From Pseudomonas sp. Fl4BN1 (GTDB lineage: Bacteria; Pseudomonadota; Gammaproteobacteria; Pseudomonadales; Pseudomonadaceae): a stretch of 51,569 nt of DNA. The notes below the pieces were generated by a model. That model ran no database searches. It had not been told where the DNA came from and saw nothing but the letters and a program-made list of their open reading frames with translations. Below are positions 41,558-49,565 of this stretch, piece by piece (position 1 is the first letter of the stretch; each line of letters begins with the position of its first letter). The position numbers and the translations under genes were made by a program. The stretch spans positions 1 to 51,569 of the forward strand of contig NZ_JAAARM010000039.1 in assembly GCF_009908285.1 (NCBI RefSeq), written 5' to 3'.

Positions 41558-43255
41558 ATGGCTTTGACCCGGGCGACTTCACCTCGCTATCCGTGGCGAT
41601 TCAGGCTGGCGGTTTTTCTCGTAGCAGCAATGTCCCTTATTGTTTGTGCACGGATTATCCAACTGCAAATAACCGACAAGGCATTTCTGATCAGGCAAGG
41701 CGATGCCCGAAGTTTGCGATACGTCGCTTTGCCGGCGTATCGGGGTTTGATCACCGATCGAAATGGGCAGCCTTTATCCGTGAGTACGCCGGTGACAACG
41801 GTCTGGCTGAACCCCAGGGAGCTGCTGGCTGAAAAGCCCAATTGGACAGCGCTGGCCCAGGCGCTGGACGTTCCAGAGAGTGGCTTGAGTTCAATCATTC
41901 TGCGTAACCAGAACAAGGAATTTGCCTACCTGCACCGACGCATTCCGCCGCAGGTGGCGGAGCGGATGATGCAGGCGGTGCATCAGCTCAACAGCGCGGG
42001 TGTTTATACGCTGCAGGAATCCCGCAGGTTTTACCCGGCGGGCTCAATCGCCGCTCATGTCACCGGCTTTACCGATATCGATAACCGCGGCAGCGAAGGG
42101 GTCGAGTTGGCGTATGAGAATGTGCTTCGCGGGCGTGATGGCAAGCAGCGGGTGGTCAAGGATCGGCGCGGTCAACTGATCCAGGACCTGGGGGTTTCAC
42201 ACCCGGCCAAGCCCGGGCAGACGCTGCAGCTATCCCTGGATCTGCGGCTGCAATATGTCGCCAGCCGGGAGTTGCTCAAAGGCGTTGAGCAAAATGCGGC
42301 GGAGGCTGGCAGCGTCGTGATCCTGGATGTCAAGAGCGGTGAGATTCTGGCGCTGGCCAATCACCCTTCATACAACCCCAACAATCGCTCGCAGCTCACG
42401 CCATCGATGATGCGCAACCGTGCGGTGGTCGATGTCTTTGAGCCAGCGTCCACCATGAAGCCGTTTTCCGTGGCGGCGGCGCTGGAAACCGGGCGTTGGC
42501 AACCTGCGGATACGGTGCATGTGGAGACCGGTACTTTGAAGATCGGCAGGTATACGATTCGGGACGCTTCCAGGACGGCGGGCGAGACGCTGGACATGAC
42601 CGGCATCCTGGTGCGCTCGAGCAACGTGGCCATCAGCAAAGTGGCTTTTGATATTGGCGGACAGAAGGTTTACGAGCTGTTGCGCCGGGTCGGTCTGGGT
42701 CAGGCGACGGGCATCGGTTTTCCCGGTGAGCAGAGCGGGGTGCTCACTCGGCGTCCTGAATGGCGCCCCAGCGAAACCGCGACCTTGTCCTATGGCTATG
42801 GTGTGTCGGTCACTGCGCTGCAGTTGGCCAGAGCGTATGCCACGTTGGTCAACGGCGGTGTCAGCGTTCCAACTTCGCTGCTGCGAGTGTCTACAGCACC
42901 CAATGGCACTCAGGTCATTCCCGCCAGTGTGGCCAACACCGTGAAAGACATGCTTGTGCAAGTTGTTGAAGGGCCCAGGGGTATCTATCGCGCGAAAGTG
43001 CCCGGTTATCACGTTGGCGGTAAAAGCGGAACGGCGAGAAAGACCAGCGTCGGGGCAAAGGGGTACCTGGCTAACTCCTACCGCGCCATGTTCGCCGGCT
43101 TCGCGCCAGCGACAAACCCCAGGTATGTAATTGTCGTGGTAGTGGATAACCCCAGGGCCCAGGGCTTTTTCGGTGGGCTGGTATCGGCGCCCTTGTTCAG
43201 TCGCATCATGGCGCACACCCTGCGGCTGAATCATGTAGTCCCGGACAACATCTGA
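41558..43255 (+). CDS. Class B penicillin-binding protein, FtsI/PBP3-like paralog
   Basis: A 565-residue transpeptidase. One membrane anchor lies at about residues 15-37, then the dimerisation domain with RGLITDRNGQPLS. The transpeptidase has S298 in STMK, S354-S355-N356 as SxN, and K489 in KSGTA, all intact. The length and motifs match PBP3 (FtsI), but the gene stands outside the division cluster, with no ftsL, murE or mraW beside it. It is therefore a second copy of the PBP3x type. The ATG at 41558 was chosen over a TTG at 41537. Beta-lactam binding at S298 is expected. Confidence 0.92.
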   Translation: MALTRATSPRYPWRFRLAVFLVAAMSLIVCARIIQLQITDKAFLIRQGDARSLRYVALPAYRGLITDRNGQPLSVSTPVTTVWLNPRELLAEKPNWTALAQALDVPESGLSSIILRNQNKEFAYLHRRIPPQVAERMMQAVHQLNSAGVYTLQESRRFYPAGSIAAHVTGFTDIDNRGSEGVELAYENVLRGRDGKQRVVKDRRGQLIQDLGVSHPAKPGQTLQLSLDLRLQYVASRELLKGVEQNAAEAGSVVILDVKSGEILALANHPSYNPNNRSQLTPSMMRNRAVVDVFEPASTMKPFSVAAALETGRWQPADTVHVETGTLKIGRYTIRDASRTAGETLDMTGILVRSSNVAISKVAFDIGGQKVYELLRRVGLGQATGIGFPGEQSGVLTRRPEWRPSETATLSYGYGVSVTALQLARAYATLVNGGVSVPTSLLRVSTAPNGTQVIPASVANTVKDMLVQVVEGPRGIYRAKVPGYHVGGKSGTARKTSVGAKGYLANSYRAMFAGFAPATNPRYVIVVVVDNPRAQGFFGGLVSAPLFSRIMAHTLRLNHVVPDNI

Positions 43256-43439
43256 CACCGGCACGTTTACCGTCACTGAACAGATTCACGGCTGTCCGCT
43301 GTGGGCCTGCCTGTGGCTGAGGTTATCCAGAGTTGGCGGTTGCCCGGTGCAACTGTGCTCCAGGTTTAAAGCGTTCCTTTCAATGAGTGTTTGGCCGCCG
43401 TTTTGGCTGCCCGTCATTCCTGTGCAGTAAGAGTGACCA

Positions 43440-45350
43440 ATGGCGGATTTGATCAACCTGAAGGACCCACACACAGAAGCTGGAATCATAACCGGGAGGA
43501 TAATCGCCAGCGCTGTACTGGTGGTGTTGCTGACCGCTGCGCTGATTGTCCGGCTCTATGTTCTGCAAGTGACGCAGCATGAATATCAGGTTTCCGTGGC
43601 GGAGAAAAACAGGGTCCATATACGGCCGATTCCGCCGGAGCGCGGGGTTATTTACGACCGCAATAAAGTGCTCCTGGCCAATAATGTGCCGGCCTTCAAT
43701 CTGATGTTGACCCGTGAACGGGCCGGGGATACCGGCTGGGTGGTGAGTAACCTGGTGAGGATCCTGGACCTGTCGCTGGCCGAAAAAAGCCGCATCGAGA
43801 ACGACCTGCGCCGCGCCAGAAGGGCCTTCGAGCCGGTTACGCTGATGTTCGACCTGAGCGAAAAACAGATCGCCCTGGTGGCGGTGAATCAGTTCCTCTT
43901 GCCGGGTGTGGAGGTGCAGGCCCAGTTCTTGAGGGAGTACCCTCTGGGCGACCATTTTGCCCACTCGGTCGGTTATGTCGGGCGCATCAACGAGCAGGAG
44001 TATCGCCGCCTTGATCCGGCGAAATACCTGAGAAGCCAGCTGATCGGCAAGACCGGAATCGAGCGCTTTTATGAACAGGCGTTGCACGGCCAGATGGGCT
44101 TTGAAGAAGTCGAGACCAATGCCCAGGGCAGGGTGATGCGTGTGTTGCGCCGGCACAACCCGGTTCAGGGGCAGGACATCGTGCTGACCCTCGATGTGCA
44201 ACTGCAAAGCGCGGCCGAGGATGCCCTGGGCGACCGGCGCGGCGCGGTAGTGGCGTTGGACCCGGCCACCGGGCAAGTGTTGGCCATGGTCAGCCGGCCC
44301 AGTTTCGATCCCAATCCCTTTGTCAAAGGCATCTCGACCCAACGCTACGCCGCCTTGCGCGACTCCGCCGATATGCCGCTGTTCAACCGGGTTCTGCGCG
44401 GGCTCTACCCACCGGGCTCGACCATCAAGCCCATGGTGGTAGTGGCCGGGCTCGACAGTGGCGTCACAACGGCCAGCAGCCGGGTGTTCGACCGGGGTTA
44501 TTACGAGCTTCCAAACTACAAGCACAAATACCGCAACTGGAACCGCGGTGGCGACGGTTGGGTGGACATGTACGACGCCATCATGCGCTCCAATGACACC
44601 TACTTTTATGACCTGGCCCACAAGTTGGGCGTCAGGCGGCTGCACAGCTACCTCAGTGAGTTTGGCCTGGGGCAGAAGGTCTCGATGGACCTGTTCGAAG
44701 AGGCCGCGGGGTTGATGCCATCCCCTGAGTGGAAGCGCGCAACCCGTCGCCAAGAGTGGTACCCCGGGGAAACGCTGATCCTGGGCATCGGCCAGGGCTA
44801 CATGCAGGTCACCCCCCTGCAACTGGCCCAGGCCACCAGCCTGATTGCCAATCGCGGGGTCTGGCAACGGCCGCACCTGGCGTTATCGGTGGGGGGGCGC
44901 CAGCCGGTGGACCCAAACCCCATGGCCAACATCGTGCTGAACGATGCGCATATCTGGGATCAGGTCATCGACGGCATGCAGAGGGTGATGCACAACCCCC
45001 GTGGTGTCGGCCGAGGCGCCGCCAAGGGCGCGCAATACCGCATCGCTGGAAAGAGCGGCACGGCGCAGGTGGTGGCGATCAAGCAGGGCGAGCGCTACAA
45101 CCGCAACAAGACCCATGAACGGCACCGCGACAACGCGCTGTTTGTCGGCTTCGCCCCGGCCGAACATCCGGCCATCGTGGTGGCGGTGATGATCGAGAAC
45201 GGCGAGGCCGGGGCCCGGGTGGCCGGCCCGGTGGTGAGGAAGGTCATGGATGCCTGGCTGCTGGATGGCAATGGCCATCTCAAGGCGCAGTTCGCCGAGC
45301 CGGCATCGTTCGACAAACCCGCAAGCACGCTGACGCTGAACGCCAGCTAA
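43440..45350 (+). CDS. Class B penicillin-binding protein, PBP2 (MrdA)-like paralog
   Basis: A 636-residue transpeptidase, the usual PBP2 length. A membrane anchor lies at about residues 20-44, followed by the head domain with ERGVIYDRNKVLLANNVPAFN. Catalytic motifs are S327 in STIK, S384-N-D386 (the SxD form typical of PBP2) and K538 in KSGTA. No rodA, rlpA or mltB gene is adjacent, so it is not the housekeeping mrdA locus. It lies 184 bases after the PBP3-like gene in the same direction. Elongation-type or stress-specific wall synthesis is the likely role. Confidence 0.93.
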   Translation: MADLINLKDPHTEAGIITGRIIASAVLVVLLTAALIVRLYVLQVTQHEYQVSVAEKNRVHIRPIPPERGVIYDRNKVLLANNVPAFNLMLTRERAGDTGWVVSNLVRILDLSLAEKSRIENDLRRARRAFEPVTLMFDLSEKQIALVAVNQFLLPGVEVQAQFLREYPLGDHFAHSVGYVGRINEQEYRRLDPAKYLRSQLIGKTGIERFYEQALHGQMGFEEVETNAQGRVMRVLRRHNPVQGQDIVLTLDVQLQSAAEDALGDRRGAVVALDPATGQVLAMVSRPSFDPNPFVKGISTQRYAALRDSADMPLFNRVLRGLYPPGSTIKPMVVVAGLDSGVTTASSRVFDRGYYELPNYKHKYRNWNRGGDGWVDMYDAIMRSNDTYFYDLAHKLGVRRLHSYLSEFGLGQKVSMDLFEEAAGLMPSPEWKRATRRQEWYPGETLILGIGQGYMQVTPLQLAQATSLIANRGVWQRPHLALSVGGRQPVDPNPMANIVLNDAHIWDQVIDGMQRVMHNPRGVGRGAAKGAQYRIAGKSGTAQVVAIKQGERYNRNKTHERHRDNALFVGFAPAEHPAIVVAVMIENGEAGARVAGPVVRKVMDAWLLDGNGHLKAQFAEPASFDKPASTLTLNAS

Positions 45351-45437
45351 GCGCGCAGAAACCTTTGCCCATGGCCATCGCGGCAAGCGCGATGCCGCCG
45401 GCATGCACATTCAACACGGTCACTGAGGACACAACGG

Positions 45438-47786
45438 GTGCGATTCATCAACTATCTGGGCTGGAGCCTGCTGGCACTGGTCAGCGTGCTGCTGCTCGCC
45501 GCTAGCGGTACCTACCTTTATCTGCAACCCCAACTGCCCGATGTCGCGGCCCTCAGGGACGTGCATCTGCAGGAGCCGCTGCAGGTCTTCACCCGGGATG
45601 GCAAGCTGATCGCCGAGTTCGGCGAAGTGCGCCGTGTACCCATTGCCAGCGCGGACATTCCGCCGGACTTTCGCTCGGCCCTGATGGCCGCCGAGGATGG
45701 CAACTTCTATCACCACGCCGGGGTCGATCCGGCCGGCCTGCTGCGGGCCGCGCTGCAACTGCTCAAGAGCGGCCACGTGCGCTCCGGGGGCAGCACCATC
45801 ACCATGCAAGTGGCGAAGAACTTCTTCCTCAGCCGCGAGCGAACCCTGTCGCGCAAGTTGACCGAGATCCTCCTGGCCCTGCAGATCGAGCGCAGCCTGA
45901 GCAAGGAGGAAATCTTCAACCTGTATGTGAACAAGATCTACCTGGGCAAGCGTGCCTACGGAATAGTGGCGGCGGCCAACGTCTATTACGGCAAGCCGGT
46001 ATCGCAACTGACCCTGGCCCAGGTGGCGATGATTGCCGGGCTGCCCAAGGCGCCATCGCGCTACAACCCGATCAATAACCCGGCCCGGGCCCAGCAGCGT
46101 CGCGACTGGATCCTGGGGCGCATGTACGAGCTGGGCAGCATTGATCGGCAGCGCTATCAAGCTGCATTGGCTGAAGAGGTGGACGCCAGCTACCACGCCC
46201 CGGAACCCGAGATCGATGCCCCCTACATCGCCGAAATGGCCAGGGCGGACATGCTCCGCCGCTTTGGCGATGCGGCCTACACCCAAGGCTTGCGGGTGGT
46301 GACCACGGTGCCCAGCCAGTTGCAGGCGTCGGCCACCTCGGCGTTGCGCAACGGCTTGAAGGTCTACGACAAGCGCCACGGTTACCGCGGCCCTGAAGGC
46401 CATTTCGCCGGCAAGGTCAGCGATCAATGGCCCGAGCAACTCAAGCGCTATCCGGCCTATGGCGGCTTGCCAGCGATGGCGGTGACCCAGGTCTTCGAAC
46501 AGAGCATCAGCCTGGTGGACGCCAGCGGCCAGGCACACTCCGTGCCCTGGAGCAGCATGAAGTGGGCGCGCCCCTACCTTGGCCACAGCGCCCTGGGGCG
46601 CGCGCCGGTGCGGCCGGCCGATGTGGTCAAGGTCGGGGATGTGGTGCGCGTCGACCCGCAGAACGACTCGCTGCTGGGCTTCAGCCAGGTGCCCAGGGCC
46701 CAGGGCGCCCTGGTGTCAATCGCCCCTGAAGACGGCGCGATACAAGCGCTGGTGGGCGGCTTCGATTTTCAGCAAAGCAGCTTCAACCGGGTGCTGCAGG
46801 CCAAGCGTCAACCCGGGTCGAGTTTCAAGCCCTTCATCTACTGCGCGGCCCTCGACAGCGGCTACACCCCGGCGACCCTGGTCAACGACGCCCCCATTGT
46901 CGTGGGCGGCGGCGACGCCGGGCCGGTGTGGCGCCCGCAAAATGAGAACCGCACCTTCCTGGGGCCGATTCGCCTGCGCGAAGCCCTCAACCGTTCACGC
47001 AACATGGTCTCCATCCGCCTGCTGCAAGCCATGGGGGTGGAGCGAACCATCGACTACATCACGCGTTTTGGTTTCGACCGCGAGGACCTGCCCCACAACC
47101 TGTCCCTGGCCCTGGGCACCGCTTCGGTCACCCCCATGGAAGTGGTGGCCGGCTGGAGTACTTTTGCCAACGGCGGCTACAAGATCAGCCCGTACTTCAT
47201 CGAGCGGATTGAAGACCGCAAGGGCGCGATCCTGTTCCAGGCTCGCCCGCCAGCGGCGCCCACCCCGCAGCAGCCGGCCCCCGAGACGTCGGCGGAACAG
47301 ATCGTCGACAGCCGCACCACCTACCTGCTCACCAGCCTGCTGCAGGGCGTGGTCCAGCGTGGCACCGGCCGCGCCGCCGCGGCCATGCATCGCCCGGACA
47401 TCGGCGGCAAGACCGGCACCACCAACGAGGCCAAGGACTCCTGGTTCACCGGTTACAACGGCCACAACGTCACCAGCGTCTGGGCCGGCTTCGACCAACC
47501 GCAGAGCCTGGGACGGCGCGAATGGGGCGTGACCATCGCGCTGCCGATCTGGATGGAGTTCATGACGGCCGCGCTTGAGGGCACGGCGCCTTATTCCCAG
47601 GCGGAGCCGGCTGGCATCGTGACCCGGCGCATCAACCTGGAGGACGGCACGGCGGCCAGTGCGGATTCTTCCCGCACCGCGATGGAGGTGTTCAGGAGTG
47701 ACAATGCGCCGCCGGTGGGCGCAGGTGAGGGGGCATCTGTCGACGGCGCCGCGGACATGCAGCGCACGCTGCAGGAACTCTTCTAG
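45438..47786 (+). CDS. Class A penicillin-binding protein, PBP1a (MrcA)-like paralog
   Basis: A 782-residue bifunctional synthase. The membrane anchor is at residues about 7-28. The glycosyltransferase domain has catalytic E86 in AAEDGNFYHHAGVD, GGSTITMQVAKNFFL, and EIFNLYVNKIYLGKRAYG. The transpeptidase has S461 in SSFK, S520-R-N522 and K658 in KTGTT. An OB-like insertion lies between them, as in PBP1a. It starts with GTG; GAGGA lies ten bases upstream. The housekeeping mrcA normally flanks pilM, which is absent here. With this gene the cassette encodes both glycan polymerisation and crosslinking. Confidence 0.93.
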   Translation: MRFINYLGWSLLALVSVLLLAASGTYLYLQPQLPDVAALRDVHLQEPLQVFTRDGKLIAEFGEVRRVPIASADIPPDFRSALMAAEDGNFYHHAGVDPAGLLRAALQLLKSGHVRSGGSTITMQVAKNFFLSRERTLSRKLTEILLALQIERSLSKEEIFNLYVNKIYLGKRAYGIVAAANVYYGKPVSQLTLAQVAMIAGLPKAPSRYNPINNPARAQQRRDWILGRMYELGSIDRQRYQAALAEEVDASYHAPEPEIDAPYIAEMARADMLRRFGDAAYTQGLRVVTTVPSQLQASATSALRNGLKVYDKRHGYRGPEGHFAGKVSDQWPEQLKRYPAYGGLPAMAVTQVFEQSISLVDASGQAHSVPWSSMKWARPYLGHSALGRAPVRPADVVKVGDVVRVDPQNDSLLGFSQVPRAQGALVSIAPEDGAIQALVGGFDFQQSSFNRVLQAKRQPGSSFKPFIYCAALDSGYTPATLVNDAPIVVGGGDAGPVWRPQNENRTFLGPIRLREALNRSRNMVSIRLLQAMGVERTIDYITRFGFDREDLPHNLSLALGTASVTPMEVVAGWSTFANGGYKISPYFIERIEDRKGAILFQARPPAAPTPQQPAPETSAEQIVDSRTTYLLTSLLQGVVQRGTGRAAAAMHRPDIGGKTGTTNEAKDSWFTGYNGHNVTSVWAGFDQPQSLGRREWGVTIALPIWMEFMTAALEGTAPYSQAEPAGIVTRRINLEDGTAASADSSRTAMEVFRSDNAPPVGAGEGASVDGAADMQRTLQELF

Positions 47787-47935
47787 TGGCCGGGCAGGGC
47801 CCTGATGGCGAGAACCGACCCAGCGATTTTCCAGCAACCATTGCGTAATGAATATTTGGCCATAGGATGTGCGCGTTGCCGATGATGATCGGGCCCCCAT
47901 CGTCGTGATCCTTTACTCAGTTTCAAGGTTGATGC

Positions 47936-48367
47936 ATGAATCCGGATGACTTCAAGAAATTCAATATCGGTTCAATTATTCGGGCCACTGAAAGCTCTGC
48001 TGCGCTCAAACACCAGCTCGGATTCCTGATCAAGGTTCTGGAAGAACTGGAGATCAAGTTCTCTGGCTGCGAGCAGGATCCTTTGCGGCTGGCGAAAGCC
48101 TATGTTGCCGGGGAAATTCCTGTTGAGCGCTGCAAGGCGCAGGCTGCAGTCTGGTGGGCAAAAATCGATGAGCAAGGAGCAATACGAGAGCTCAAGGATC
48201 GGGACGTGTTGCAGGCACGACTGGCCATTTGTCTGCTGGCGAATGATGAGGACGATATTTCCGTGTTGGGAGATAACCTCTCGTGGTTTCTTGAGGTGTT
48301 GGGTTTCTTGAATGTGGAACCGATGAAGCCCATTGCAATGATGAGAGAGTATTTCGAGTTCAAATAG
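47936..48367 (+). CDS. Small acidic protein, putative immunity gene
   Basis: 143 residues, soluble and acidic. It starts MNPDDFKKFNIGSIIRATESSAALKHQLGFLIKVLEELEI and contains VAGEIPVERCKAQAAVWWAKIDEQGAIRELKDRDVLQARLAICLL. The E-I-P-x-x-x-C and WW-x-x-I pattern resembles hypothetical proteins encoded near Rhs toxins, but I cannot name a family. AAGG lies before the ATG. It sits between the PBP cassette and the decayed Imm32 remnant. Confidence 0.7.
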   Translation: MNPDDFKKFNIGSIIRATESSAALKHQLGFLIKVLEELEIKFSGCEQDPLRLAKAYVAGEIPVERCKAQAAVWWAKIDEQGAIRELKDRDVLQARLAICLLANDEDDISVLGDNLSWFLEVLGFLNVEPMKPIAMMREYFEFK

Positions 48368-48561
48368 AATTTCATTCGCGCCCGGCTCACTCTCGGTGCC
48401 CTGGCCGGCAGCCTGACAATAGGCAAGCCCCCATGCGGTTTGCTGGCTCCACCCGTCACGCGGGCGGGGTGCTCGAACTGCACTGATTGCGCGGTTGCAG
48501 AAGGAGGGGGGAGGGAGCACTGATGACGGTGGAGCGAGCCTGTTGCCGACCGCCCGCACCG

Positions 48562-48642
48562 GCAAGAGGTGATCGAGGGTTTTCCCATGAGCAGCATGTG
48601 GATTTCATTGCGCTTGATCGGGCGCTGATCCTGCCGGCATAA
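48562..48642 (+). pseudogene. Remnant of an Imm32-like gene (3' end)
   Basis: Aligns with 39291-39376. GTGATCGAG is shared, then a one-base deletion in the T-run, then HEQHVDFIALDRALILPA against HKEHVDFIVLNQKLIKPA, and the stop. Upstream of this the similarity fades, so only the last 27 or so codons survive. It keeps the convergent position relative to the DUF6572 gene. Confidence 0.8.
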
Positions 48643-48648
48643 GGTATT

Positions 48649-48680
48649 CCTGCGCGCAGCTCAATCGGGGAGCGCGCAGG
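48649..48680. terminator. Hairpin between the Imm32 remnant and DUF6572 copy 2
   Basis: CCTGCGCGC and GCGCGCAGG form a 9-bp perfect stem around a 14-base loop, seven bases after the remnant stop. There is no T-run. Confidence 0.4.
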
Positions 48681-48687
48681 GAGCGAG

Positions 48688-49044
48688 CTACAGGCTGGGA
48701 GCTTCTTCGTTCACTTTCAGCTCGAAATCGAAGCCAATGCCGCGATCGTTGAGGATCTCGGTAATGCGTTTGAAAAACCAATCGACCTGCTCTGGCACTT
48801 CGTGCAAACCCAGCACTCGGAAAATCAGGTGCTTGCCACAGGCATCGGGAATTTCGCTGTAGATCTCGTCACTTTCGATAAAGGTGATGTAGGTGTTGAT
48901 CTTCTCTTGCAGCAGGAGCAGGTGTTCGCTGTGTGCCGCTTCGTCACCCCATTCGAGGGGGTCGACCATGATCAACAGCAGGCTGTCGGGCGCGGATTTG
49001 GGGATTGCCCAGATATCGATGACTTTTGGGTTGGTGATGGACAT
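48688..49044 (-). CDS. DUF6572 family protein, copy 2
   Basis: A 118-residue protein starting MSITNPKVIDIWAIPKSAP. It is a full-length paralog of 39422-39778: the same length, LLLQEKINTYITFIESDEIY core and GIGFDFELKV C terminus. The leader CTGATCCTTCAG is conserved before the start. TATAAT lies 30 bases upstream. It is intact although the neighbouring Imm32 copy is destroyed, so it can be maintained independently. Confidence 0.75.
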   Translation of the reverse strand: MSITNPKVIDIWAIPKSAPDSLLLIMVDPLEWGDEAAHSEHLLLLQEKINTYITFIESDEIYSEIPDACGKHLIFRVLGLHEVPEQVDWFFKRITEILNDRGIGFDFELKVNEEAPSL

Positions 49045-49073
49045 TGCTGATCCTTCAGAACGTGGGGGGCGGC

Positions 49074-49079
49074 ATTATA
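49074..49079 (-). promoter_or_regulatory. Candidate -10 box of DUF6572 copy 2
   Basis: TATAAT on the minus strand, at the position equivalent to TACAAT in copy 1; no strong -35. The remainder of 49080-49565 has no supported gene. It contains a short inverted repeat GGTCT-GGAT-AGACC at 49417-49430. Confidence 0.5.
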
Positions 49080-49565
49080 GGCCGTAGCGGTTGGTTTCTT
49101 CAGTGGGCAGTTGCTGGTCGTCGTTCTGGCACGTGGGCGAGGCCAGGGTGGGCTGCCGGGTCTTGCTCCGTTCAGGCGCAACCTGGTCGAACGGCGTCGA
49201 GCGGTTTTCAAGAGCTGTCGGATCGACGGTAGTGACGAAATGCCATTATCTGCTACGGCTTGTTAGGCCCAGCGGTGGATAGACGCCGGGCTTCAGGTGC
49301 CACTCCCCAGAAGAGTCGAGACGGCGCGGGCCGCGTTATTCGACTTAACTGATGCTCACCCGCCAAGGGGTGGTTCAGGGGCGCAGGAGGACGGAGTGGG
49401 GCCTGCGATCCCGATAGGTCTGGATAGACCCGAGTGAGTATCGACGTTGCCGTGCCGGGTGGGCCGCTAACCCAGTCGTCGGCTTGTTTGCAGCTCTCTG
49501 ACACTCAGTCGATAGCGTGGAGTGACAGCAGGGAAGTACCGACCATTCTCTTAGAGAGATAAAAA

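Noticed and set aside
43380..44876. 498-residue minus-strand ORF opposite the PBP2-like gene
   Set aside because: No motifs; the + strand has all transpeptidase motifs in frame.
49253..49504. 83-residue minus-strand ORF upstream of the chemoreceptor
   Set aside because: Pro/Arg-rich translation with no start signal.
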